From Eubacterium sp. CAG:252 (GTDB lineage Bacteria > Bacillota > Clostridia > Lachnospirales > Lachnospiraceae), in contig FR886307.1 in the NCBI GenBank assembly GCA_000436535.1, positions 1 to 27,314 of the forward strand: a stretch of 27,314 bases of DNA, read 5' to 3'. The notes beneath the pieces were generated by a model that saw only the letters and a program-made list of their open reading frames with translations, was not told where the DNA came from and did not search any database. The position numbers and the translations under genes are program-made. Numbering within the stretch: the stretch's first letter is position 1; every line of letters begins with the position of its first letter. Of this stretch, positions 1 through 8,402 are shown in pieces.

Positions 1-28
1 TCTGCTCTACCGACTGAGCTATCTAGGC
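1..28 (-). tRNA. Partial tRNA gene, 5' end (amino acid unknown)
   Basis: Read on the minus strand, the first 28 bases give an acceptor half GCCTAGA, a two-base linker and a D arm with AGCTCAGTCGGTAGAGC, the standard bacterial tRNA 5' half. The anticodon and 3' half lie outside the window. The bases AGAGCAGA at the cut are often followed by GGACTGAAAATCC in tRNA-Phe genes, so Phe is possible but not shown. A sigma-A-like promoter at 107-134 points at it. Confidence 0.85.
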
Positions 29-106
29 ATATCGTGACTACGGCGGTATCGACCTCATATCACTGACATCCAAGGTAATAATCTCTTACCAAAAGGACTT
101 ATATAT

Positions 107-134
107 ATTATCATACTTTATCTATACCCGTCAA
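107..134 (-). promoter_or_regulatory. Sigma-A-like promoter for the tRNA
   Basis: On the minus strand TTGACG (129-134) and GATAAT (107-112) are separated by 16 bases. Transcription would start near position 100 and reach the tRNA 5' end at 28 after a short leader. It lies downstream of trmD, so the tRNA probably has its own promoter rather than depending on trmD readthrough. No hairpin terminator was seen between trmD and this promoter. Confidence 0.5.
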
Positions 135-202
135 CCAGATTTTACTGATTGTTATCTTTTATTTCATTTTCCTGTTACCGTTCAGAGCCTGTATCCGAAA
201 CA

Positions 203-907
203 CTACTCATTTTTCTGGCTGCGCTCATACTCTTCATAGAGGTCTGGACGGTATTTCTTTGTTCTTTCAAGTGACTTTTCATGGCGCCATTCTTCTATCT
301 TTCCGTGATGACCTGACAGAAGCACATCAGGGACTTTAAGTCCCTTGTAGTCCGCCGGTCTTGTGTACTGGGGATATTCTAACAGTCCATCTGAAAAGCT
401 CTCTGTACGCGCTGACTCCTCGTTATTAAGCACACCCGGAACAAGTCTTGATACAGAATCTATAACTACCATAGCCGGAAGTTCTCCGCCTGTGAGCACA
501 TAGTCACCTATGGATACATAATCAGTAACGATAAGCTCTAACGCTCTCTCATCTATGCCCTCATAATGTCCACACAGTATTACAAGCTCTTCTTCCTTAG
601 AGAATTCTTCTGCCATGCTCTGGTTAAATGTGTGTCCTTGCGGAGTCATATACACAACCCTCGGTCTTTTAGAACACCTTGCGGCAATACTCTCATATGC
701 ATCGCATACAGGACCTGCCTGCATAACCATACCTGCACCACCACCATATGGATAATCATCCACCTTTAAGTGCTTGTTCTGTGAGAAATCTCTTATATCT
801 ACAGCCTCAACTGACAGTGCACCCGATTCGATTGCCCTGCCAGTTATACTTGTATTAAGTCCATCCAGAATCATCTGTGGAAAAAGTGTCATAACATAAA
901 ACTTCAT
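203..907 (-). CDS. trmD: tRNA (guanine-37-N1)-methyltransferase TrmD
   Basis: TrmD uses S-adenosylmethionine to methylate N1 of G37 in tRNAs reading CUN, CCN and CGG, which protects the reading frame. The 234-residue length fits the family. Recognisable segments are the N-terminal FYVMTLFPQM, the KVDDYPYGGGAGMVM stretch, GHYEGIDER, and YVSIGDYVLTGGELPA with PGVLNNEES, which form the trefoil-knot AdoMet site and the G37 pocket. The start ATG overlaps the stop of the upstream SGNH gene by one base (TAATG), and an AGGAG lies ten bases upstream inside that gene, so translation is probably coupled. The usual neighbours rpsP, rimM and rplS are absent; here the gene ends an operon headed by a GH13 enzyme. 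Confidence 0.97.
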   Translation of the reverse strand: MKFYVMTLFPQMILDGLNTSITGRAIESGALSVEAVDIRDFSQNKHLKVDDYPYGGGAGMVMQAGPVCDAYESIAARCSKRPRVVYMTPQGHTFNQSMAEEFSKEEELVILCGHYEGIDERALELIVTDYVSIGDYVLTGGELPAMVVIDSVSRLVPGVLNNEESARTESFSDGLLEYPQYTRPADYKGLKVPDVLLSGHHGKIEEWRHEKSLERTKKYRPDLYEEYERSQKNE

Positions 908-1797
908 TACTTAGCCGCTCCTGCTAACTTATTAAGGAAGAATGGATAATAATTATGGTTAAGGTTATATCCACCTGTTGAAAACTTAGTATTGAGATAT
1001 CCTGAACCATCCTTGAAAGCATCTGCTATATCAATAAATGTCATGCCCATAGATGCTGAGCTTTCTGCAAGCTTCTTATTAACTTCATCTATATCTGTCT
1101 GCTTAATCTTAACTGATGACTTTGACTCAAAGTTCTCTGTTATAGGTAACAGTGAAACAACATATATCTTAGCTGATGGAAGGCTTTCCTTAAGTGATGA
1201 TACAAGTGTTCCTATTCTTTCAGCCACATTATCCGCTGTTCTTGTTCCATAGTTAAGGTCATTAAGACCTACAAGTACATATACCTTTGAAGGATTTTTG
1301 TCCTTTACATCAGACACATAGTTAAGTGCCTTGTCTGTTGTAAGGTTGTTATCTGATACAATAGTTGATGAAGTAAGATAGCCATAGTCTTCAATACCTG
1401 CAATAATCATATCACCAAATAACACTGTATCACTAAACGAATTCTGTGATGTATATTCTTCTTCATCTGCTTTATCTGTTATCTTAACTACACTTCCAGT
1501 CGATGCTGCTGTTGTAGCCTGTGTAGTAGTCTGGTCTGTATTCTTCTGCTCTGTGTCTGCCTGTGCAGCCTGCTGTGTTGTAGCTTCTGCCATCATAGTG
1601 CTGTTATTCTTATCTGCTGTTGCTGTCTGGCCTGAATTATCATTCCTGCCAATGCTTCCTATCTTTAACACTGCTGCAACTATTGCCACTATAACTATAA
1701 CTGACACAACACCGATTACAATATTCTTATACTTATTCCACATTCTCATCTTACGGTTAAGCTGTATCTTCTTTCCGTCATTATTATCTGCTGCCAT
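907..1797 (-). CDS. Membrane-anchored SGNH-fold protein, catalytically degenerate
   Basis: A basic cytoplasmic N-terminus is followed by one membrane segment (IVIGVVSVIVIVAIVAAVL), a Thr/Ala/Gln-rich linker and an extracellular SGNH/GDSL hydrolase-type domain. Block III (GLND) is intact, but block I reads FGDMIIAG where the family has GDS, and block V reads GGYNLN where the family has DGxHxN. Thus the catalytic Ser, Asp and His positions are Met, Gly and Asn, and esterase or acetylhydrolase activity is unlikely. I placed the start at the ATG at 1797 because a GGAG lies six bases before it; an ATG four codons upstream (1809) has no such site. It lies just downstream of the amylase-type gene and overlaps trmD by one base, so the three genes appear co-transcribed. 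Confidence 0.85.
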   Translation of the reverse strand: MAADNNDGKKIQLNRKMRMWNKYKNIVIGVVSVIVIVAIVAAVLKIGSIGRNDNSGQTATADKNNSTMMAEATTQQAAQADTEQKNTDQTTTQATTAASTGSVVKITDKADEEEYTSQNSFSDTVLFGDMIIAGIEDYGYLTSSTIVSDNNLTTDKALNYVSDVKDKNPSKVYVLVGLNDLNYGTRTADNVAERIGTLVSSLKESLPSAKIYVVSLLPITENFESKSSVKIKQTDIDEVNKKLAESSASMGMTFIDIADAFKDGSGYLNTKFSTGGYNLNHNYYPFFLNKLAGAAK

Positions 1798-1826
1798 TTC
1801 TAACTCCATTCTTAAATATATCTATG

Positions 1827-3941
1827 TTACCAGCGAAGCTTTCTTAATACGACTGCCGAGGTCTTTCTCAAGCCTATATCAAGCTTTCCATCCTTTAATC
1901 TGTAGCCCTGCCTGTCTATAGTATATCCACCTTCAAATGTTGCCATTATCTGCTCAACATCTGCATCCATACCAAGTCCTGTCTCCCATACCGGAATATT
2001 GACTCTTACTTCATCTTCGCCATTATTTACGACAATGATTACTGCATCATCCATGGAAAATCTTCCATATGCAATAACATTGTGTGCTGAATAAAGCTGC
2101 TTATACGAACCTGTTCTAAGCACTTCATTCTCTTTATGCATTTTAATAACATCCTTATGGAACGCGATAAGTTCCTTATCCTCATGTCCCCAAGGATATG
2201 TTCTTCTGTTATCAGGGTCTGTGAAACCACATACTCCGGCTTCATCCCCATAATATATTGTTGGTGCTCCCGGCCATGTCATCTGGATAACTACCGCCTC
2301 CATAAAGACTGCCTTGTTGACATTCTTGTTAGCCGCCTCAGGTCCTAACTCTGCCACTCTTCCTACAACGTGGTTAGTTCTTGTAAGAAATCTTGAATGG
2401 TCGTGGTTAGACAGCTCATTCATGGATATTGCATAGCTCTGTCCACCCATACGTGCCATATTGTGATGCATCGCACCAAAGAAATAGTCAGGATTACCAA
2501 GTGAATCAGGACGCATCTCATCACTGTGCTTTTCCATACCAGTTAAGAACCATGTCACAGGCTCCATAAATGCATCGTAATTCATAATAGTATCCCATTC
2601 ATCACCCTGTAACCAGTCGTATGAATCGCCATAGTTCTCAGCCAGAATAACCGCCTCGGGATTAGCCTCCTTCACAGCCTTTCTGAACTTCTTCCAGAAC
2701 TCATGGTTATATTCCTTACTGTATCCAAGGTCTGCTGCGACATCAAGCCGCCAGCCATCAACATTGTAAGGTGCTGACACCCATTTTCTGCCTATATCAA
2801 GTATATAGTTCTCAAGCTCCTGTGACTCCTCGTAATTAAGCTTAGGAAGTGTGTCATGCCCCCACCAGCCCTCATAAGAACCATTATCAGGCCACTGGTT
2901 GCCATAGAACTTAAAGAAGCTGTGATAAGGACTTTCGTACCTCTCATATGCTCCACACTCATAATCATCTTCACTTGAGCTGTATATATGCTCTCTGTCC
3001 ATCCACTTGTTAAATGAGCCGCAGTGATTGAACACACCATCGATTATGACCTTCATTCCCCTGCGGTGAATCTGTTCAACGACATTTGCAAAAAATGCAT
3101 TGCTCGCCTCAAGATTTTCCTTGCTTGCGACTCTGTTTATATAACGTGTCGCATGGGTATTATTCTGGTCGCCGTCACTAAGCAGCTCACCATCATCTTT
3201 CTTTATAACCCCAAAATGTGGGTCTATATAATCATAATCCTGAATATCATACTTATGGTTAGATGGGGATACAAAAAGCGGATTAAAGTATATAACCTCA
3301 ACTCCAAGGTCACTGAGGTAATCTAACTTATCAAGCACGCCCTGAAGGTCGCCGCCATAGAACTCCCTTACTCCCATCGTTGCCGGATACTTATCCCAGT
3401 CTTTCACCTGACAGACGTGTTCTCCGATATAGCTGTACTCATTATCAAGCACATTGTTCGACTTATCACCGTCACAAAATCTGTCTGTAAATATCTGGTA
3501 CATAACTGCACCCTTTGCCCATTTCGGTGTCTTAAATCCTGGCATAATCTGGAAATTATAATAAACATTAAGTTCCTTTATTGCACCTATCTGATTGTAA
3601 TAGCATACAACCTTTCCAGTTTCAACTTTAAAATAATAGTAAAGCTTTTCCTCTCCAACCTTAACGCTAGCCTCATAATAATCAAAAAGCCCAACTGCCT
3701 TGATTTTTGTCATAGGGCATTCTACGTTGTTGACATACATATAAGCTTTGTCTACATTATACCGCCCCGTTCTCAGTCTTATCTTTACTGTATCCCCCGA
3801 CATCGGTTCTGCCGGACTTCTATAGTCCTCTGTAACATCTGAGTATAAAGCTCTTGTGTTAATGGTTGGTCTTGCATTACACATATACAGTAACTTTTTT
3901 TCCCACGACGTCAGATTCTCTACTGCTGCGCTTATTATCAT
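1827..3941 (-). CDS. GH13 alpha-amylase-family glycoside hydrolase (neopullulanase/cyclomaltodextrinase-like)
   Basis: This 704-residue protein hydrolyses or transfers alpha-glucans, probably malto-oligosaccharides, in the cytoplasm, as no signal peptide is present. An N-terminal beta-sandwich-like region (about residues 25-130, starting with ALYSD..DYRSPAEP) resembles the CBM34-type domain of neopullulanases. The (beta/alpha)8 domain starts near WAKGAVMYQIFTDRF. The GH13 motifs are complete: DGVFNH (301-306), GWRLDVAAD with nucleophile Asp400, ILAENYGD with acid/base Glu435, and NHDHSR (512-517). A C-terminal beta domain follows. AAGGAG eight bases before the ATG supports the start. Exact substrate and the choice between hydrolase and transglycosylase cannot be settled here. 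It heads the operon with the SGNH-like gene and trmD. Confidence 0.93.
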   Translation of the reverse strand: MIISAAVENLTSWEKKLLYMCNARPTINTRALYSDVTEDYRSPAEPMSGDTVKIRLRTGRYNVDKAYMYVNNVECPMTKIKAVGLFDYYEASVKVGEEKLYYYFKVETGKVVCYYNQIGAIKELNVYYNFQIMPGFKTPKWAKGAVMYQIFTDRFCDGDKSNNVLDNEYSYIGEHVCQVKDWDKYPATMGVREFYGGDLQGVLDKLDYLSDLGVEVIYFNPLFVSPSNHKYDIQDYDYIDPHFGVIKKDDGELLSDGDQNNTHATRYINRVASKENLEASNAFFANVVEQIHRRGMKVIIDGVFNHCGSFNKWMDREHIYSSSEDDYECGAYERYESPYHSFFKFYGNQWPDNGSYEGWWGHDTLPKLNYEESQELENYILDIGRKWVSAPYNVDGWRLDVAADLGYSKEYNHEFWKKFRKAVKEANPEAVILAENYGDSYDWLQGDEWDTIMNYDAFMEPVTWFLTGMEKHSDEMRPDSLGNPDYFFGAMHHNMARMGGQSYAISMNELSNHDHSRFLTRTNHVVGRVAELGPEAANKNVNKAVFMEAVVIQMTWPGAPTIYYGDEAGVCGFTDPDNRRTYPWGHEDKELIAFHKDVIKMHKENEVLRTGSYKQLYSAHNVIAYGRFSMDDAVIIVVNNGEDEVRVNIPVWETGLGMDADVEQIMATFEGGYTIDRQGYRLKDGKLDIGLRKTSAVVLRKLRW

Positions 3942-3972
3942 AGAATCTACTCCTTGACATTAATCATATATA

Positions 3973-4001
3973 ATTTTATATCATTACGTACATTTATTCA
4001 A
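3973..4001 (-). promoter_or_regulatory. Sigma-A-like promoter for the GH13-SGNH-trmD operon
   Basis: Minus strand TTGAAT (3996-4001), 17-base spacer, TAAAAT (3973-3978), about 30 bases before the GH13 start codon. It is the only plausible sigma-A match between the terminator at 4041-4072 and the gene. Confidence 0.5.
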
Positions 4002-4040
4002 CCACAAGATGTACTTCTTAAGATTTCTTTATAATAAAGT

Positions 4041-4072
4041 AAAAAGGACAGTCTGGGTGGACTGTCCTTTTT
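4041..4072. terminator. Bidirectional-looking rho-independent terminator
   Basis: GGACAGTC and GACTGTCC form an 8-bp perfect stem around a six-base loop, extended by A-T pairs from flanking A and T runs on both sides. On the minus strand the run of Ts follows the stem, which would stop transcription arriving from the ligase-like gene before the GH13 operon promoter. Confidence 0.85.
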
Positions 4073-4236
4073 GGAGAAGGTATTTCACTTATTATGGGGT
4101 GTAGCAAAAAATATATAATGTATTGGGGGTTTTTACGTTAATTATAATATCATACCAAGCGCCATAAGTGTTCACAAAATTAACAATTATTATTAAGTTT
4201 TTTTGTGCATATTGTACAGTGTTTGTTCTTGCGTAA

Positions 4237-4334
4237 GTACAATTCATATTGTAAGTCCCAGCACAGCTTATCGCATCAGTAGTTATTGGTACTATCCAGC
4301 TTGTACAATTTACATTATAAGTCCAAGCACAGCC
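4237..4334 (-). repeat. Direct repeat at the 3' end of the ligase-like gene (66-bp offset)
   Basis: Bases 4237-4268 and 4303-4334 match at 27 of 32 positions, exactly 66 bases apart. The upstream-on-transcript copy (4303-4334) encodes the last residues AVLGLIM and the stop. The other copy, in the same frame beyond the stop, would read AVLGLTI followed by TGA. This looks like a partial tandem duplication of the C-terminal codons that left a stranded second stop. Confidence 0.75.
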
Positions 4335-6211
4335 CAGAATATCGGATTAACAGTGACACTGCTGTCCGTTATCAGCTCCATTATGTAAAAACCGATAACA
4401 GCTATTATCACTGGCAGTTTATTGATATTTTTACATTTATTATCTTTTATAAATGTGATTATTACCGTAATAACCATAACGGCATATGCCGTCATACACA
4501 ATATTCCCTGACTGAATGCCATCTGTATGTACATACTGTGTGGTCTGTCAACTATGAGATCTACATTCCCCTGCGAATTCAGCAGCCCGGCATAATCAAA
4601 CTGCTTGAAATACAAGCCAAAAGTTCCTGCTCCATGTCCGAATATAATTGTATTCTTAAGCAGCGGCAGTGTCTTTCTCCATATATAGCCTCTGCCCGTA
4701 AATAGCGCGTCTATTTTCTTATAGCTGTCTGTATACAGTTCTTCCCCAGACTTGTCGCCTGAGGATATATCATTAATCAAAGAACCATCGGCAGCCATTG
4801 GATAAAACTGTCCATTCTTTATCGCAAAGCTTATCCTTCCTTTATATCCTAAGTCCAGCCATAAAGCGCTGTTTTCAAAGCCTGCACTAATCATATCATA
4901 AGGATAAGGAAATGTTATACTGTCCCCATCAGACCTGACATTTAAAATATTATCATACTCGTCAGTAAAATATATATTTCCTTCATCATTGATTATGCAC
5001 TTTAATGCATTGCTGCTGCCCTTTATTGTAACCGCACCTTTGTCAACGCTTATACCTCTTACCATATAATAATTGTCAGAATGTATGGCAATTGTCTTAT
5101 TGACGGCACTGTTTAATGCGGAGTCTGTAATTCGGCTGCCTGATATTACATTCACTATAATAACGCATACAATAACACCCGTTAAGCATAGGGCTTTAAC
5201 CGCAATATTATTTTTTATGCGATTATCCGGCATATCAGCCGCCTGTCCTACATGTGTGGCTTTGACTGCTGTATTACTTTTTATGCTATTATCTGGCATA
5301 CCAGCCCCCTGTCCGGCAGGTGTGGCTTTAGCTGCTGTATTACTCTTTATACCCGCCTCCTTCTTTGCTACCTCCGATGTGCCGTGCGTGTGTAATACCG
5401 CAGTTACTATTACAACTAAGGCTGTTTCAAGCAATACTATATAAAATGCGGCTGTCGACCTCGTAAGTATGACCGCTGTTATCACGCTTACAGATAATCC
5501 ACTCCACACCAAAGTCTTTAACAGCTTTCCTGCCTGTAAGAGATAATGTATACAGAAGGGAGCTAATAATATTATAAATGCTGCACAATATGAAGGGCTG
5601 TTAAATGTAAGACTAATCATATCACCATATGTATTCTCATATTCACTACCCATTATTATCTGTGCAACAGGCTTATAAAACAGCTCAACACCTGTAAGTA
5701 TTGTGAGTATTACCGCCTCTGTCAGTACAATGTACTCTACAGGACTTTTTGCGGTACTTCCATACTGCGCTCTGTATGTATTACAGCTATATTTCACCGA
5801 CAGCATAATTATGACATACGCACATAATACAAATACCCCTTCGCAGCCTGCTGTTCCTCCCCATAGCGCCGTCTTTCTGTTAGCCGCTATCAATGTTGAA
5901 ATAACCGTACAGAAAATGTATACCCCTATGCATACTGTAACTATTTTATTATTAGTCATGCTAAAATCAAAAATCTTCTGTTTATATATAACAACCTGTA
6001 ATATTATAAGCACCAGCAATATTGCGGCGGCTGCCACGGTAATCCATGCCTTTGTATATACAAAAGCATCACTTATGCCCGATATTTCCGAAGATATAAG
6101 TCTTTTTTCTTCTGAATTATAATATAATTTTTTAACGTATGTACACCATGGAAATATTGCCGCATAAATATACAATATCCACCTGATAACAATATCTATG
6201 TTTTTCTTCAC
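4310..6211 (-). CDS. O-antigen ligase/polymerase (Wzy/WaaL-type)-like polytopic membrane protein
   Basis: This 633-residue protein has about a dozen hydrophobic segments split by a long extracytoplasmic domain (about residues 380-520), as in the O-antigen ligase / Wzy_C superfamily that polymerises or transfers surface glycans from lipid carriers. The loop with RPHSMYIQMAFSQG near the C-terminus matches the PHN-x-x-L-like segment of this family, and FGHGAGTFGLYFKQFDY precedes it. Between two membrane segments lies a hydrophilic insert of about 2.5 tandem 22-residue units (66 bp each; IKSNTAVKATHVGQAADMPDN type). The start is a GTG with a weak GGTGAT site, 4-9 bases upstream. It follows the wall-binding gene after a terminator-like hairpin with only about 35 bases between, so it may depend on readthrough. 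Substrate unknown. Confidence 0.75.
   Translation of the reverse strand: MKKNIDIVIRWILYIYAAIFPWCTYVKKLYYNSEEKRLISSEISGISDAFVYTKAWITVAAAAILLVLIILQVVIYKQKIFDFSMTNNKIVTVCIGVYIFCTVISTLIAANRKTALWGGTAGCEGVFVLCAYVIIMLSVKYSCNTYRAQYGSTAKSPVEYIVLTEAVILTILTGVELFYKPVAQIIMGSEYENTYGDMISLTFNSPSYCAAFIILLAPFCIHYLLQAGKLLKTLVWSGLSVSVITAVILTRSTAAFYIVLLETALVVIVTAVLHTHGTSEVAKKEAGIKSNTAAKATPAGQGAGMPDNSIKSNTAVKATHVGQAADMPDNRIKNNIAVKALCLTGVIVCVIIVNVISGSRITDSALNSAVNKTIAIHSDNYYMVRGISVDKGAVTIKGSSNALKCIINDEGNIYFTDEYDNILNVRSDGDSITFPYPYDMISAGFENSALWLDLGYKGRISFAIKNGQFYPMAADGSLINDISSGDKSGEELYTDSYKKIDALFTGRGYIWRKTLPLLKNTIIFGHGAGTFGLYFKQFDYAGLLNSQGNVDLIVDRPHSMYIQMAFSQGILCMTAYAVMVITVIITFIKDNKCKNINKLPVIIAVIGFYIMELITDSSVTVNPIFWAVLGLIM
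5192..5358 (-). repeat. 66-bp tandem repeat inside the ligase-like gene
   Basis: About 2.5 copies of a 66-bp unit, with the same GGC landmark at 5192, 5258 and 5324. It encodes the 22-residue units of the loop insert and does not break the frame. Copies differ at several bases, so the duplication is not brand new. Confidence 0.85.
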
Positions 6212-6246
6212 ATTTAATCACCACGCCCTCACAGCTAAATATAAAA

Positions 6247-6324
6247 ATGTCCGGCAATCTGATATTTTACTGTGAAATAATCTCTTAGATATAACACATA
6301 TAAATATATCTTATTGCCGGACAT
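6247..6324 (-). terminator. Long-loop terminator hairpin after the wall-binding protein gene
   Basis: ATGTCCGGCAAT (6247-6258) and ATTGCCGGACAT (6313-6324) form a perfect 12-bp stem. On the minus strand the stem is followed by TTTTTATATTT. The 54-base loop contains a further short inverted repeat (AGATATA / TATATCT). Stop of the wall-binding gene is 25 bases upstream. The structure ends close to the start of the ligase-like gene, so it could also attenuate that gene. Confidence 0.7.
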
Positions 6325-6349
6325 TATTGTTTATAATATAAATATTATC

Positions 6350-8374
6350 CTAAAACACAACCTGTCCATTAACTACATTCCATGTTCCGTATTCATTAGT
6401 TGCTGTTCCTGTATAATTCCAGTCAAGCATACCATTGCTTATATAGAACCAGCCATTTTCATTGTTGGCAAGACCTGTATAACTCCAGTCAAGTACTCCG
6501 TTGCCTACATAGAACCAGCCATATTCGTTAGCTGCAAGTCCTGTATAGCCCCAGTCAAGTGCTCCGTTGTTTACATAGAACCAGCCATACTCGTTAGCCG
6601 CAAGGCCTGTATAGCTCCAGTCAAGTGCTCCGTTGTTTACATAGAACCAGCCATACTCGTTAGCTGCAAGTCCTGTGTAACCCCAGTCAACTGTTCCATT
6701 GCTTACATAGAACCAGCCGTATTCGTTACCTGCAAGGCCTGTATAACTCCAGTCAAGCACGCCTCCGCTTACATAGAACCAGCCATACTCGTTATTAGCA
6801 AGTCCTGTGTAACTCCAGTCAACTGTTCCGTTACTTACATAGAACCAGCCATATTCGTTAGCTGCAAGTCCTGTATATGTATTATCAACAGCACCATTTA
6901 CATAATAGTTCCAGTTGCCGTTTTCATCCTGGCAAAGTCCGTTAAAGCTTGTAGTATCCTGTGATTTTCTGCTTACCTTGATAATCTTTCCAGCATAGAC
7001 AATTCTGTCGCCTCTTGTTAATGACATATCAAAAGAATATGAATTCTTAACTTTTCCAAGTTCAGTAATTATTTTACCATTCTCATCAAATAACGCAAAA
7101 TCACATTCACGATTTTCGTATTCTTTCATTCCGATATATACTTTATATCCGGCTATATAACCTGTATTATGTCTTTCAGCTATACCTTCGTCATATAAAG
7201 TATATCCATTTTCAAGTGCAACATTTCCATATGTACCGATATTGAATTGAGACACTGTCTGTATAACTTGTGAGTATACTGATGGGTCAACAATCTTTTC
7301 ATCTGACTTATAAGATAAAGGCTGCTGTGATGAAAATGGTGTGAAATCTTTATAATACCATTTTTTATATCTAAACCAGCTATTAGCATTTTCTTCTGTT
7401 TCACTTTCATATTCTACAAGATAATAATTATCATAGCCCCAGTTTAAAAATCTCATACGATAGCCATCAACCTGACCTTTATCTGTAATGTTGAAATTAT
7501 TATCATATATATATTCCTTATAATATACGTTACTATCTTTCTCATAAGAATATAATGCAAGATAATAATCATCAATTTTGGAAAAGCTTACAAGTGTGTA
7601 TCCATCAAGACCGAATAAGTCTACACGATTGAAAGAGCTGTCATAAACATATGACTTAGTATATGTCACACCATCGACAGAATACTCAAACATACCATCA
7701 TAGTAGTCGCCAGCTTTAGATATCTCTGTCATCTGGCTGCCATCTGTATGGATTATACCAACACGGTTAAGATTGCCGTCATATACATACTCATCCATAT
7801 CGCATGTTGCATAAAAATATGAATTATCATTATTGGCAATTCCTACACTTGTTACTTCCTTGCCATCTGCATCTATTCTTGTGGCTACATTCTTACCGTC
7901 TGCATCATAATATGTATATTGTTTTGTTGAATAATTATAAACTGCTATGTATTCAACACCGCCGACAGTTACTGCTTGTGCTGGAGTATCAAATGTTACA
8001 CCACCAAAGGCTTCACTTCCATCAAAATTGTAAAACTTTACACCATTTCCTGACTGGACTGGAATATGCTTACCTACACTCAATCCTGATAACCAGAAAA
8101 TCTCACCATACTTACCGTCTGTATTATCAACATGATAAACTGAACCATCATTGTCAACAACAGTGAAGGTCTTTTCTTCTTCTGTGTCCGCAAGCCATAC
8201 CTGGTCGCCAGCATTCATATAAACTGAATAATAGCTGCCTTCCTCCTCAAATGCCATATCACTGGCAGCTTTACTTTCACTATCAGCAGCCTGAACAGAA
8301 TGTATACCGAAAGCTGTTCCCAGAATAACTACGGTAGCTGCTAAAGTGCCTACTAACCAATTTAACTTTTTCAT
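6350..8374 (-). CDS. Secreted cell-wall-binding repeat protein
   Basis: The 674-residue protein begins with a classical signal peptide (MKKLNWLVGTLAATVVILGTAFG...VQA, cleavage near residue 29). The middle (about 60-480) has loosely repeated Tyr/Asp-rich segments with pattern YxYDxxxNRVxxxxxDG, likely beta-rich. The C-terminal part has about nine 22-residue repeats with the pattern YTGLAxNEYGWFYVxNGxxDWS, related to the choline-binding/GW-type wall-binding repeats common in gut Lachnospiraceae. The protein should be exported and held on the wall by the repeats. AAGGAGGA (8378-8385) just before the ATG is a strong ribosome binding site. It has its own promoter (8569-8598) and a structured leader. 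No catalytic domain is recognised, so it may be an adhesin or wall-structure protein. Confidence 0.88.
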   Translation of the reverse strand: MKKLNWLVGTLAATVVILGTAFGIHSVQAADSESKAASDMAFEEEGSYYSVYMNAGDQVWLADTEEEKTFTVVDNDGSVYHVDNTDGKYGEIFWLSGLSVGKHIPVQSGNGVKFYNFDGSEAFGGVTFDTPAQAVTVGGVEYIAVYNYSTKQYTYYDADGKNVATRIDADGKEVTSVGIANNDNSYFYATCDMDEYVYDGNLNRVGIIHTDGSQMTEISKAGDYYDGMFEYSVDGVTYTKSYVYDSSFNRVDLFGLDGYTLVSFSKIDDYYLALYSYEKDSNVYYKEYIYDNNFNITDKGQVDGYRMRFLNWGYDNYYLVEYESETEENANSWFRYKKWYYKDFTPFSSQQPLSYKSDEKIVDPSVYSQVIQTVSQFNIGTYGNVALENGYTLYDEGIAERHNTGYIAGYKVYIGMKEYENRECDFALFDENGKIITELGKVKNSYSFDMSLTRGDRIVYAGKIIKVSRKSQDTTSFNGLCQDENGNWNYYVNGAVDNTYTGLAANEYGWFYVSNGTVDWSYTGLANNEYGWFYVSGGVLDWSYTGLAGNEYGWFYVSNGTVDWGYTGLAANEYGWFYVNNGALDWSYTGLAANEYGWFYVNNGALDWGYTGLAANEYGWFYVGNGVLDWSYTGLANNENGWFYISNGMLDWNYTGTATNEYGTWNVVNGQVVF
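6390..6900 (-). repeat. Tandem 66-bp repeats encoding the wall-binding array
   Basis: About eight 66-bp units, each one 22-residue wall-binding repeat. Neighbouring units around 6560-6690 are nearly identical at DNA level, indicating recent duplication or homogenisation. The unit number is likely to vary among strains. Confidence 0.9.
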
Positions 8375-8402
8375 AAATCCTCCTTAGTTTTATTGTACTG
8401 AT

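Larger units (their letters stand above)
3942..4309. other. Intergenic region between GH13 gene and ligase-like gene
   Basis: This AT-rich stretch holds the GH13 promoter, the terminator at 4041-4072 and a degenerate 66-bp-offset copy of the end of the ligase-like gene (4237-4268). No convincing reading frame occurs. On the minus strand a TATAAT is present near 4146, but no good -35 element was found, so a short RNA ending at the terminator is only a possibility. Confidence 0.6.

Noticed and set aside
6390..6900. Regular repeats considered as a CRISPR array
   Set aside because: Repeats are contiguous, in frame and without unique spacers; they encode protein repeats. No cas genes are present.
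6314..6964. Plus-strand frame of 216 codons with regular repeats (SCKSCITPVKCSVAYIEPAI pattern)
   Set aside because: It is the antisense reading of the 66-bp wall-binding repeats; the minus-strand frame has a signal peptide, strong ribosome site and family-like repeats.
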